Below, piece by piece: positions 8,196-16,688 of a stretch of 64,000 nt of DNA. Origin of the DNA: RDXT01 sp033765305 (GTDB taxonomy: Bacteria > Bacteroidota > Bacteroidia > J057); the NCBI GenBank assembly GCA_033765305.1, contig JANRID010000021.1:3697-67696 (forward strand). The letters run 5' to 3'. Made by a program: the position numbers and the translations under genes. The notes under the pieces are model-generated. The model was not told the DNA's origin, did not search any database, and was given only the letters and a program-made list of their open reading frames with translations. The first letter of the stretch is position 1. Each line of letters starts with the position of its first letter.

Positions 8196-9677
8196 ATGAA
8201 GCGTTCGCTTCTGCTGTATGTGATTGCGGTCCTAAGCCTGGGAGCTGGGATCTGGTATCTTATTGCGCAAGGTCAGGCCCTGCAGCCGGCCGGTACTGAG
8301 TCTGCTCCGCAGGATATGGCCCAGCTGAATGTGGGCCAGATCTTTCTCGAAGATCTGCAGCACAGCCTCAATCATTCCCTGAGCATCCTCTCGCTGCAGG
8401 TGATCTCGATTCTGCTGGCCACCCGCGTCATGTCCTTTCTGGCGCGCAAGCTCGGCCAGCCGGCGGTGATCGGGGAAATTATCGCCGGCATCGCCCTGGG
8501 GCCTTCCATCCTCGGCATGTATGCCCCCCAGGTTTCAGCATTTCTCTTCCCCGAATGGTCCTGGGGCAATCTCCAGTTCATCAGCCAGATGGGCCTGATT
8601 TTCTTCATGTTCATCATCGGCCTGGAGCTGGATCTGAACAGTATCCGCCAAACTGCACGGGAAGCCTTGGTAATCAGTCATGTAAGTATTGCAGGCGGCT
8701 TTCTGGCCGGTGCCTGGCTCGCACGGCAGATTTATGCCGAATACGCCCAGCCTGGCGCACCTTTCCTGGCTTTCGCGCTCTTCATGGGGATTGCGATGAG
8801 CATCGCAGCCTTTCCGGTCTTCGCCCGCATTGTGCAGGAGCGGGGCTGGAGCCGCACCCCCTTCGGTAATCAGCTCATCACCTGCGCCGCCGTGGACGAC
8901 TTCACCGCCTGGTGCCTCCTGGCCATCGTGATTGCCGTCAGCAAAGCCCGCGGCCTCGGCACCTCGCTCCTGACCTTTGGATTTATCGCGGTCTATCTGG
9001 CGCTGATGATCTGGGTGGTCCGGCCTATCGCTGCCTGGGTAGGCAGGCGCTTTGTGCAGCGCGGCGAACTGACGCGCCCCCAGACCGGAATTGTCTTCAT
9101 GATCATGCTCCTCTCGGCCTATATGACCGAACTGATCGGCATCCATGCCCTGATCGGCGCCTTCATTGCCGGGGTGATCATGCCGCAGAACCAGAAATTC
9201 AAGCACACCCTGATCGAAAAGCTGGAAGATCTGGCTACCCTCGTCTTTCTGCCGCTGTTTTTCGTGTTCACCGGCCTGCGCACAGAAATGGGCGCCCTCA
9301 ACGAGGCCCACCTCTGGCAGGTTGTGCTCACCATCATCGGGTATGCTACCCTGGGGAAATTTGGCAGCGCCTTTTTGGCCTCCAAGCTCATGGGCTATTC
9401 CTGGAAAAATGCCCTGATTACCGGATCGCTCATGAATACCCGCGGCCTGATGGAGCTCGTCGTACTCAACATCGGCTATGATCTGGGAATTCTCAGCAAA
9501 ACCCTCTTCGCTATGATGGTGATCATGGCCCTCGCAACGACCTTCATGACCGGCCCGCTGCTGAACCTGATCAGCTGGCTCTTCCGCCGCAGCGAGGCCC
9601 CGGTCCTGCAAATGCCGCCCGAGGGCGCACTGGAGGTGCCGATCGAGAGCATCGAAAGCCCGGATATGAAGGCCTGA
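8196..9677 (+). CDS. Cation:proton antiporter (CPA2 / Kef type)
   Basis: 493 residues. After an N-terminal signal-anchor and a short periplasmic loop comes a Na+/H+ exchanger domain with about a dozen hydrophobic spans, including GQPAVIGEIIAGIALGPS, FFMFIIGLELD and the AAVDDFTAW motif whose Asp residues are typical ion-binding positions of CPA2 antiporters. The C-terminus is short and has no TrkA-N regulatory domain, unlike full-length KefB/KefC. Predicted role is monovalent cation/proton exchange at the inner membrane. ATG at 8196 is preferred to the TTG five codons upstream. A near-consensus TAATTTAG lies at 8129-8136. Confidence 0.9.
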   Translation: MKRSLLLYVIAVLSLGAGIWYLIAQGQALQPAGTESAPQDMAQLNVGQIFLEDLQHSLNHSLSILSLQVISILLATRVMSFLARKLGQPAVIGEIIAGIALGPSILGMYAPQVSAFLFPEWSWGNLQFISQMGLIFFMFIIGLELDLNSIRQTAREALVISHVSIAGGFLAGAWLARQIYAEYAQPGAPFLAFALFMGIAMSIAAFPVFARIVQERGWSRTPFGNQLITCAAVDDFTAWCLLAIVIAVSKARGLGTSLLTFGFIAVYLALMIWVVRPIAAWVGRRFVQRGELTRPQTGIVFMIMLLSAYMTELIGIHALIGAFIAGVIMPQNQKFKHTLIEKLEDLATLVFLPLFFVFTGLRTEMGALNEAHLWQVVLTIIGYATLGKFGSAFLASKLMGYSWKNALITGSLMNTRGLMELVVLNIGYDLGILSKTLFAMMVIMALATTFMTGPLLNLISWLFRRSEAPVLQMPPEGALEVPIESIESPDMKA

Positions 9678-9752
9678 ACTCTCAGGACCCGGAATCCCCG
9701 CGCTGTCACGCGGTGCCAGGTACGGGTGTCATGCCCGTAAACAGCCGCTATC

Positions 9753-10751
9753 ATGCTTACATTGCTTCATGATTCAGGAAGCCCGGAGCCTTACGCCGGG
9801 CAGCCCCGCCCCCCGCTCCCGGATGCCGCCCTGCTCGACGCCTATTCGCAGGCGGTAGTGGCGGCGGTTCAGCGGGTAAGCCCCGCAGTCGTGCATATCG
9901 GAATCCGGCAGGAACGCCGCCGCAGGGGCAGCTCCGGAAGTGGATCAGGCTTTGTCCTGACTCCCGACGGATTTGTCGTCACCAACAGCCACGTCGTCAG
10001 CCAGCCCGGCCGCATCACGGTCGCCCTGCCGGACGGCAGCCGCTTCGATGCGGATAAGGTCGGCGACGACCCCGCTACCGATCTGGCAGTGCTCAAAATC
10101 CCGGCATCGGGCCTCGCAGCCGCTGCCTTCGGCGATTCGCGCCAGCTCCAGGCTGGGCAGCTCGCCATTGCCATCGGCAATCCCTACGGATTCGAGTACA
10201 CCGTCACCGCCGGCGTAGTCAGCGCGCTCGGACGCACCCTGCGCTCCCAGACCGGCCGCCTCATCGACAACGTGATCCAGACCGATGCAGCCCTCAACCC
10301 CGGCAACTCCGGCGGCCCCCTCGTCAGCAGCCGGGGCGAAGTCATCGGGGTCAATACGGCGATGATCCTGCCCGCCCAGGGTATTTGCTTTTCCATCGCC
10401 TCCGCAACGGCCAGCTATATCGTCAGCAAGCTCATCACCGAGGGCCGCATCCGCCGTGCCTACCTCGGAATTGCCGGCCATGACCTCCGGCTGCCGGAAC
10501 GAACCGTGAGCTTGCTCTCCCTCGCCTCGCCCAGGGCCGTTCTCGTCCGCTCGGTCGAGGCTGATGGGCCCGCCCGCCAGTCTGATCTGCAGGAAGGAGA
10601 CGTGATCATCCGCTTCAACGGCCTGCCGGTGCAGGGCATCGATGATCTGCACCGCATGCTCACCGATGTAGAGATCGGACGGGAGTCGTCGCTCACCCTG
10701 ATCCGCGACAGCCGGCTCATAACCCTGCGCGTAACGCCCGGAGAGGTATAA
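9753..10751 (+). CDS. HtrA/DegP-like serine protease with one PDZ domain
   Basis: 332 residues. Trypsin-like domain with the complete triad His80 (TNSHVV), Asp110 (ATDLAVLK) and Ser186 (GNSGGPL), followed by a PDZ domain around residues 240-325 (YLGIAGHDL, then AQSDLQEGDVIIRFNG-type groove residues). No signal peptide or membrane anchor is seen at the N-terminus, unlike periplasmic DegP/DegQ, so the protein may be cytoplasmic or its true start may be missed. Only 75 bp separate it from the antiporter gene on the same strand. Predicted to degrade or regulate misfolded proteins. Confidence 0.88.
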   Translation: MLTLLHDSGSPEPYAGQPRPPLPDAALLDAYSQAVVAAVQRVSPAVVHIGIRQERRRRGSSGSGSGFVLTPDGFVVTNSHVVSQPGRITVALPDGSRFDADKVGDDPATDLAVLKIPASGLAAAAFGDSRQLQAGQLAIAIGNPYGFEYTVTAGVVSALGRTLRSQTGRLIDNVIQTDAALNPGNSGGPLVSSRGEVIGVNTAMILPAQGICFSIASATASYIVSKLITEGRIRRAYLGIAGHDLRLPERTVSLLSLASPRAVLVRSVEADGPARQSDLQEGDVIIRFNGLPVQGIDDLHRMLTDVEIGRESSLTLIRDSRLITLRVTPGEV

Positions 10752-10782
10752 CGAATTGAGTATAAATGAAATCATTCGGGTT

Positions 10783-10816
10783 CCGGGCAGCGTGCCGCAA
10801 ACGGGCCGCTGCCCGG
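10783..10816 (+). terminator. Hairpin after the HtrA gene
   Basis: CCGGGCAGCG (10783-10792) pairs with CGCTGCCCGG (10807-10816) across a 14-base loop, 31 bp after the protease stop codon. No T-run follows. Confidence 0.5.
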
Positions 10817-10914
10817 GGCCTGCATCGGGCCATGAGGCAGGATGATATAAAATGCCGCAAAACGAAGCGGCGCCGCCGGAGCCATGCTGTTACTTTGCCC
10901 GAAACACGATATAG

Positions 10915-13275
10915 ATGGCGCTGGGACAGCAACTCCAGGGACGCCTTGCTCTTAACAATCGGCTCATCCGCATCATCGTCGCAGGCGCCGTCCTGCTTGC
11001 CGGGATTATTGGGGTGCTCAATACCCTCGTGACCCAGATCAGCGGAACTGTGAACCGGTACACTGCCGTTACCGCGGTAGGGTCCAATTTTGTCAACGTC
11101 GCTTCGGTGACCGGATTCGCGGCGGGAGACCGGGTCCTCCTCATCCAGATGAAAGGCTCCTCGATCAGCCAGGCCGACGACACGACCTACGGCACCCTGA
11201 CCGATCTCGGGAATTCCGGGGTGTATGAGCTGTGCAATATCGCCTCGGTCAGCAACGGCAGCAAGAAAATTACCTTTACCCGTCCGGTCTGCAAATCCTA
11301 CACCATCTCCGGACTGGTGCAGCTGGTCCGCGTGCCGGTCTACACGGATGTCGAAATCAAGGGAACCCTTACCGGCCAGGCCTGGAATGGCTCCACGGGC
11401 GGCATCATCGCGGTGGAGGCCAGCGGCACCATGACCATGAAGGCCCACATCGATGCTTCCGGCATCGGGTTCCGGGGCGGCTCGTTCAACGGGAGCGCCA
11501 CCACCGGCGGGCTTACCTATATCTGCGATGTGAACTCCGGCAAAGGCGGGATCAAAGGCGAGGGCATCGCCGAGCTGCCCTTCGCCGGCTGCCGCGGGAA
11601 AATGGCCAACGGCGGCGGCGGCGGCAACGACCACAACGGCGGCGGCGGCGGCGGCGGCAACTGGGGCACCGGCGGCATCGGCGGGCACGGCTGGCTCTCC
11701 AATACCCCAGGCCAGCTCAGCGATACCGATAAAGGCGGCCGCGGCGGCCAAAGCCTCCGCGCCCTCTACGAATCGGTCGTTCCGCGCCTCTTCCTCGGCG
11801 GCGGCGGCGGCGGCGGCCACCAGAACAACGGCGCGTCCTACGAGGCCAGCAACGGCGGCGGGATCGTGATCCTCATCGCCAATACCCTCACGGTTTCGGG
11901 ATCCCGGGCAATCCGTGCCTATGCGCCCGATGCTGAGGATATTACCATCAACGACGGCGCAGGCGGCGGCGGCGCAGGCGGGGCAGTCCTCCTGGATATT
12001 CAGTCCTACACGAATCCGCAAAACCTGACCATCGATGTCTCCGGCGGCGACGGCGGCACAGTTACCACGGCCGACCAGCATGGGCCCGGCGGCGGCGGCG
12101 CCGGCGGCTATGTCAATACCACCGGCACACTGCCCGGAACGGTGAACGTGATTAAAGCCGGCGGCCTCGCCGGGAAGTTCATCTCCACCAATTCCTCCCA
12201 CCCGCATCATAACACCACCCACGGTGCCGCCAACGGCCAGGATGGCGCAGTCATCAGCAACCTGGTGATCCAGATCTGCTCCGCCCCGCCGACCCTCGAT
12301 CTCAACGGCGCTCAGGCCGGCACCGACCGCCAGGAGTCCTATTCGCAGTTTTATGAGGCCCGCAGCTTCATCCTCCCGGCAGATGTGCAAATCCAGGATA
12401 CCGATGATACGGAGATGGAGGCCGCTACCGTGACCATCATCAACCCCGAAGACGGATCGCTCGAGCAACTCGAAATGATGCTCGACGCCTCTTCCCTCGC
12501 CTCGATGGGCATCCAGGCGCAGCGGGAGGCCAGCGGCCACGTCATGCACCTCCTCGGCGAAGCGACTATCGAACAGTACCGCCAGGTGCTTGCCGCAGTT
12601 GCATATAAAAATGCCTCGCCTGCCCCTACCTTCAGTCCGCGCCTGATCCAGGTGACGGTGGACGACGGCGGCAACCAGAGCAACACCGCCTTCGTAACCC
12701 TGAACCTCGACGGCAGCAATTTCCCCGTCGAATGGGTGTACTTCGATGTCCAGCCCAGCGGCTCGGATGCAGCCCTGACCTGGGCTACGGCCAGCGAACT
12801 GAACAGCGATTACTTCGAGGTCGAACGATCGGGCGATGGCCGCAATTTCGAGGCCCGCGGCCGGGTGGAGGCTGCCGGAGTTTCAAATGAAATCCTGGCC
12901 TACCAGTTCCGCGATGCGGGCGCAGCCCGGGCGGCATCCGGCAGCCTCTTCTACCGGCTCCGGCAGGTGGATGTCGACGGCCAGTTTGCCTACAGCAGCA
13001 CCGTCGAGCTGATGCTGTCGCCCGAAAACGCAGGCGGCCTGACGCTCCGCGTATTCCCCAACCCGGCAACCGAAGAGGCCCGGATCCGTCTTTCCGGCAT
13101 CGAGCAGGCCGTGGCGATTCAGGTGCTGAATGTGAGCGGACAAACCGTATGGAACGGCCAGATCGAGCCTGGGCAGGAACTGGCGGTTCCTGTGGGCGGA
13201 TGGAATCCTGGCGTGTACATCTTCCAGACCGCCAGCGGTGTCCGGCGGGTGTTCAAAAAAGTAGTGGTCCGATGA
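10915..13275 (+). CDS. Glycine-rich T9SS-exported surface protein
   Basis: 786 residues. A hydrophobic segment at about residues 18-40 (RLIRIIVAGAVLLAGIIGV) acts as signal/anchor. The first half is a glycine-rich beta-structured region with three polyglycine runs encoded by pure GGC repeats (11611-11625, 11638-11658, 11797-11817). Later come a cadherin-like stretch (FVTLNLDGSNFPVEW follows TVDDGGNQSNT) and a T9SS C-terminal domain (FPNPATEEARIRL to FKKVVVR). The glycine-rich part resembles adhesin or PE_PGRS-like low-complexity scaffolds. No catalytic motif seen. Predicted extracellular adhesin or matrix protein. Confidence 0.82.
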   Translation: MALGQQLQGRLALNNRLIRIIVAGAVLLAGIIGVLNTLVTQISGTVNRYTAVTAVGSNFVNVASVTGFAAGDRVLLIQMKGSSISQADDTTYGTLTDLGNSGVYELCNIASVSNGSKKITFTRPVCKSYTISGLVQLVRVPVYTDVEIKGTLTGQAWNGSTGGIIAVEASGTMTMKAHIDASGIGFRGGSFNGSATTGGLTYICDVNSGKGGIKGEGIAELPFAGCRGKMANGGGGGNDHNGGGGGGGNWGTGGIGGHGWLSNTPGQLSDTDKGGRGGQSLRALYESVVPRLFLGGGGGGGHQNNGASYEASNGGGIVILIANTLTVSGSRAIRAYAPDAEDITINDGAGGGGAGGAVLLDIQSYTNPQNLTIDVSGGDGGTVTTADQHGPGGGGAGGYVNTTGTLPGTVNVIKAGGLAGKFISTNSSHPHHNTTHGAANGQDGAVISNLVIQICSAPPTLDLNGAQAGTDRQESYSQFYEARSFILPADVQIQDTDDTEMEAATVTIINPEDGSLEQLEMMLDASSLASMGIQAQREASGHVMHLLGEATIEQYRQVLAAVAYKNASPAPTFSPRLIQVTVDDGGNQSNTAFVTLNLDGSNFPVEWVYFDVQPSGSDAALTWATASELNSDYFEVERSGDGRNFEARGRVEAAGVSNEILAYQFRDAGAARAASGSLFYRLRQVDVDGQFAYSSTVELMLSPENAGGLTLRVFPNPATEEARIRLSGIEQAVAIQVLNVSGQTVWNGQIEPGQELAVPVGGWNPGVYIFQTASGVRRVFKKVVVR

Positions 13276-13283
13276 TGAAATGG

Positions 13284-13310
13284 GCCGCGCCCGGAGCAGC
13301 CGGGCGCGGC
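13284..13310 (+). terminator. GC hairpin terminator
   Basis: GCCGCGCCCG (13284-13293) pairs with CGGGCGCGGC (13301-13310), 8 bp after the stop of the glycine-rich protein gene. Very stable stem, no following T-run. Confidence 0.6.
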
Positions 13311-13333
13311 GCTTACCGCTAATCCAGTATGCC

Positions 13334-13447
13334 ATGACAGACCGTATCCGGTTCCGCGCATCCGCCCGCCTGGGACTCGGCGTGAAGATCCGCCTGGCCG
13401 CCCTGCTGATCCTGGCAGCGCTCGCGGCAGCTTCGCTGCTCGGCTGA
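13334..13447 (+). CDS. Possible small membrane protein (37 aa)
   Basis: ATG at 13334 opens a 37-codon frame: a basic N-terminus (MTDRIRFRASARLGLGVKIR) followed by a hydrophobic Leu/Ala helix of about 17 residues ending LLG. This positive-inside plus single-helix layout is typical of small membrane proteins. It sits between two terminator-like hairpins. No family recognised, and a frame this short could be chance in GC-rich DNA. Confidence 0.25.
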   Translation: MTDRIRFRASARLGLGVKIRLAALLILAALAAASLLG

Positions 13448-13507
13448 GGCAGCAGCGCATATCTTCCGGCCGGGTTTCGGCAAGGGCGCGTATCCCCTGT
13501 TCTTCAA

Positions 13508-13538
13508 GGCGTTTCCGGCAGCGGAAACGCCTGTTTTG
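13508..13538 (+). terminator. Hairpin with short T-run
   Basis: AGGCGTTTCCG (13508-13518) pairs perfectly with CGGAAACGCCT (13523-13533) around a GCAG loop and is followed by GTTTT. A good intrinsic terminator candidate, upstream of the next promoter. Confidence 0.7.
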
Positions 13539-13546
13539 CTTAGGTT

Positions 13547-13576
13547 TTGCTGTGTTTTAAAAAATGCATATATTTG
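13547..13576 (+). promoter_or_regulatory. Bacteroidota promoter: TTTG -33 and TATATTTG -7
   Basis: TTTG at 13547-13550 and TATATTTG at 13569-13576 are separated by 18 bp, close to the usual spacing for the phylum. The region is strikingly AT rich against its surroundings. It drives the lipoprotein gene starting about 50-70 bp downstream. Confidence 0.7.
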
Positions 13577-13647
13577 TAATATTTAAAATAAATATAGTTC
13601 GTAAAATAAGTATAAATAGGAGAGCTTGCATGCTATATGCGCCTCCT

Positions 13648-15144
13648 ATGAACAACCGCACCTTTCTTGTTGCCGGGCTGATGCTCGGATTCAGCCTGAG
13701 CAGCTGCAGCCTGATCGATCAGGCGGACCGGATTATCCTCCCCGACTGGCAGCCCGAATTTGCGTTCCCCCTCGTGAACAGCGAAATCAGTGCTGCGGAC
13801 CTCCTGGACCAGCTTCCGGATACGTCGCTTGTGGCGGTGGATGCAGATGGCCTCATCCGGCTTTCGTGGCGGTCGGATGCGGTGGAGCTGAGCGCTGCGG
13901 GGCTGATGAGCCTCGACGATATTGCAGTGCCGCTGCCGGTGTCTTCTGTTTCGTTCCGGGTAGATGGGCAGCAGACGGCCTTGGCGCGTCTGAGCGGCGG
14001 CGAGCTGCGCTTTGCGTTCCGCCTGCCGGAGGCGGCGGAGACCCGGGTGCAGTTTTCTGTGCCTGCTGTAAGCCGCGCCGGAACCGGCCTGGTGCTGGAA
14101 TGGGCCGGCAGCGCGGGAGACGCGCAGGAGCTGACCGCAGATCTGGCCGGATACGAACTGGATCTGTCCGGGGAACTGGCGTTTTCCTACACAGCCATCC
14201 GGCAGGGAGATCAGGCGCCGCTGCGGCTCGAAGACTGCAGCGTCCGGATGGAGCGCATGCGCATGAGCTACGCGGAGGGATACCTGGGCCAGGTGCTGCT
14301 GCCCGCTTTGGCCGATAGCCTGGAGCTGGACAGGTTCGAGGCCTTCCGCCCCGGCCTGCTCGATATTGCCGCACCTTCGCTGACGCTGCACATCCGGAAC
14401 AGCTTCGGGATTCCGGTAAAAGTGTCCGCTGCGTCGCTGGGATGCGATACCCGGCGGGCGGGCACGGTGTCGCTGCTCGGCGGCGAGCTGGCCGAAGGCA
14501 TTCTGCTGCCTTATCCGCCGCTGAGCGAGCCCGGCGGCGCCCGCAGCGCCAGTGTCCGGATTCATCCGGGCAACTCCAGCCTGCGCGAAGCCATTGCGGC
14601 GGATCCGCTGCGGATGTTCTGGAATCTCGGCGCGCTGCTGCACCCTTCCGGCAATCCGGAGGAATACGGATTTGTCACCGATTCGAGCCGCCTGTCGATC
14701 GCTGCGGAGCTTGATATCCCGCTGGAGCTGCGGTTTGCAGACCTGCGCATCGAGGAGGTGCTGCCGGTCAGCATGCCGGAAGCCGGCCTGCCCGGCGATG
14801 CCGTGCTGCGGCTGATCACCGAAAACGGCTTTCCGCTGGAGCTGAGCGCACAGCTGTATTTTGAGGACGAGACGGGCGCTGTGCTGGACTCGCTCTTCGA
14901 GGGGCCGGCGATGCTGCTGGCAGCCGGGGCTGCGGATGCGTCGGGCCGGGTGCAGACCCCCAGCCAGCGCATCACCGATCTGCCGCTGACCCAGGCCAGG
15001 GCAGACCGCATCCGGACTGCGTCGCAGGTGCGCGTTTCGGCTGTTGCCGGCAGCGGGCCGGAGGAACGGCCCCTGAAGTGGTATGCGGATGACCGGATCC
15101 GGGTACGGCTGGGCGTGCGGATTTCGCCGGAGTTTGGAGAATAA
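13648..15144 (+). CDS. Large lipoprotein of unknown function
   Basis: 498 residues from ATG 13648. The signal peptide (MNNRTFLVAGLMLGFSLSS) ends in a lipobox with Cys. An alternative ATG at 13630 has an AGGAG 7 bp upstream and would add six residues; both give a working lipobox. The remainder is a beta-rich protein with no family I recognise, made of segments such as LSLSAAGLMSLDDIAVPLP and many Leu/Asp-Leu patterns like those of late-embryogenesis or beta-sandwich repeats. It precedes the DUF5723 outer-membrane gene by 115 bp, and the pair may act together in the outer membrane. Confidence 0.8.
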   Translation: MNNRTFLVAGLMLGFSLSSCSLIDQADRIILPDWQPEFAFPLVNSEISAADLLDQLPDTSLVAVDADGLIRLSWRSDAVELSAAGLMSLDDIAVPLPVSSVSFRVDGQQTALARLSGGELRFAFRLPEAAETRVQFSVPAVSRAGTGLVLEWAGSAGDAQELTADLAGYELDLSGELAFSYTAIRQGDQAPLRLEDCSVRMERMRMSYAEGYLGQVLLPALADSLELDRFEAFRPGLLDIAAPSLTLHIRNSFGIPVKVSAASLGCDTRRAGTVSLLGGELAEGILLPYPPLSEPGGARSASVRIHPGNSSLREAIAADPLRMFWNLGALLHPSGNPEEYGFVTDSSRLSIAAELDIPLELRFADLRIEEVLPVSMPEAGLPGDAVLRLITENGFPLELSAQLYFEDETGAVLDSLFEGPAMLLAAGAADASGRVQTPSQRITDLPLTQARADRIRTASQVRVSAVAGSGPEERPLKWYADDRIRVRLGVRISPEFGE

Positions 15145-15259
15145 CCCGGACAGACGGCGGCCAGGGCGCATATTTGCATACCTGACTGCCGGATTTGCCG
15201 TTATCATACAGACAAGCATCTCAGCGTGTCATCCATTCCCCCATTCACTTCCCCCGCAT

Positions 15260-16567
15260 ATGCAAATCATCGTCCGATTCCTTGCTGCAACAGCCCTTGC
15301 CCTGGCTGCTGTGCAGCCCTTGAGGGCCCAGCCGGAGCTTACGCTTCCGTTTATGACCGGCGCAGTCCAGTCCGTCCAGGCCAATCCCGCCTGGATGCCG
15401 GATAAGCATGTGTATATCGCTTTGCCTGCTGCGGCAGTGGGTGCCACCCACAGCGGTTTTGCGATTGAAGACCTGCTCAAGCCGGTTCCCGGCACCGATT
15501 CGCTCCGCGTGGACATTGAAAGCGCGCTGGCACGCATGTCCGATCAGAATGAGGTGCGGGTGCAGGCCCGTGCCGATGCGCTGATGCTGGGCATCCGGGT
15601 CAAGGGCCTGTTTGTGCACGTGTCTGGATCTTCCCGCGCACAGCTGCACCTCCGCTACCCCAAATCGCTGGCCGAGGTCGCCTGGTACGGCAACGCGCCC
15701 TATGCGGGGCAGGAGCTGGATCTGGCCCCTTCGCTCGATGCGCAGGCGTTTCACGAAATCGCGGCTGGGGCTTCGCTCCGGCTCGGCAAGCTGGACCTCG
15801 GCGCACGGGTCAAGTACCTGATCGGGGTGGGGGCTGTGCGTACGCAGCGCAAATCGCTGCAGCTCAATACAGATGAGATCACCTACGACATCGCCCTCGA
15901 TGCGGATTACGAAGTGCTGACGAGCATGGTCCAGCCGGGCGATTCCGGGCAGTTCGATCCGGGATTCACCTTCGAGGCGCTGCCGCAGAACCGGGGGCTG
16001 GCGCTGGATCTGGGCGCGCAGTTCCGGATCAGGGACCGGATCGTGCTGGGCGCCGGGGTGCTGGACCTGGGGCGGATTCAGTGGAAGCAGGAAGCGCGCC
16101 TGAACCGCATCCGCAGCACCATCCTGTTTCAGGGCGTGGATGCCTGGCCGCTGCTGCTGAGCGACAGCCTCAGCGGCTGGTCGCTGGAGGATTCACTGGA
16201 TGGCGCCGTAGCATGGACCACGCAGGAGCAGGCGTTCAGCACCACGCTGCCGGCGGTGGCATACCTCTCGGCGCAGGCCACCTGGTTCAAGGTGCTCAAG
16301 ACCGGGCTGATCGTCCGGGGGATTTTCCAGGACGGAGACATCACGCCCGAAGCCGGGCTGTACGGCGGCGTCGAGCTGGGCAAGGTGCTGAGCGCAGGTC
16401 TGAGCTACGGCTACCGTCCGCAGGGCATCAGCAGCTTCGGGGCGCAGGTCCATCTGAAGCTGGGCCCGCTGGCACTGTACGTGCTGACCGAGCACCTCGA
16501 AGCGGCCTTTGTGCCGCTGCGGGCACGTGGCGCGCAGGTACGGACCGGGGCCAGCCTGGTTTTTTGA
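15260..16567 (+). CDS. DUF5723-like outer-membrane barrel protein
   Basis: 435 residues with a signal peptide ending LRAQ. The alternating hydrophobic strands and the aromatic/hydrophobic C-terminal end (GASLVF) fit an outer-membrane beta-barrel. The N-terminal ANPAWMPDKHVYIALP segment and overall plan match the DUF5723 family known from Bacteroidota, of unknown function. ATG 15260 was chosen because it opens the signal peptide; the frame is open upstream into the lipoprotein gene. Probably in a unit with that gene. Confidence 0.75.
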   Translation: MQIIVRFLAATALALAAVQPLRAQPELTLPFMTGAVQSVQANPAWMPDKHVYIALPAAAVGATHSGFAIEDLLKPVPGTDSLRVDIESALARMSDQNEVRVQARADALMLGIRVKGLFVHVSGSSRAQLHLRYPKSLAEVAWYGNAPYAGQELDLAPSLDAQAFHEIAAGASLRLGKLDLGARVKYLIGVGAVRTQRKSLQLNTDEITYDIALDADYEVLTSMVQPGDSGQFDPGFTFEALPQNRGLALDLGAQFRIRDRIVLGAGVLDLGRIQWKQEARLNRIRSTILFQGVDAWPLLLSDSLSGWSLEDSLDGAVAWTTQEQAFSTTLPAVAYLSAQATWFKVLKTGLIVRGIFQDGDITPEAGLYGGVELGKVLSAGLSYGYRPQGISSFGAQVHLKLGPLALYVLTEHLEAAFVPLRARGAQVRTGASLVF

Positions 16568-16581
16568 ACGAATCGGGTGCC

Positions 16582-16617
16582 CAGGCACCGGGCCGGCTGC
16601 GGCTTGCCCGGTGCCTG
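16582..16617 (+). terminator. Long-stem terminator
   Basis: CAGGCACCGGGC (16582-16593) pairs with GCCCGGTGCCTG (16606-16617), a 12-bp perfect stem with a 12-base loop, 14 bp after the DUF5723 stop. Confidence 0.65.
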
Positions 16618-16620
16618 CAC

Positions 16621-16634
16621 GCCTGCCGGCAGGC
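16621..16634. repeat. 14-bp palindrome GCCTGCCGGCAGGC
   Basis: Perfect palindrome four bases after the preceding terminator and 54 bp before the kinase start. Could be an operator for the kinase gene or part of a larger RNA structure. Confidence 0.4.
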
Positions 16635-16688
16635 ATACGCCGGGGAATTGCTGCTTTTTTCGGGGCAAATACGTACATTGGCATCGAA

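Noticed and set aside
11611..11817. GGC runs as a frameshifting phase-variation switch
   Set aside because: Trinucleotide slippage changes length in frame and would not switch the gene off.
10717..12549. 610-residue minus-strand reading frame opposite the glycine-rich protein
   Set aside because: It mirrors the GC-rich coding strand of the plus-strand gene and shows only low-complexity Ala/Gly/Val stretches.
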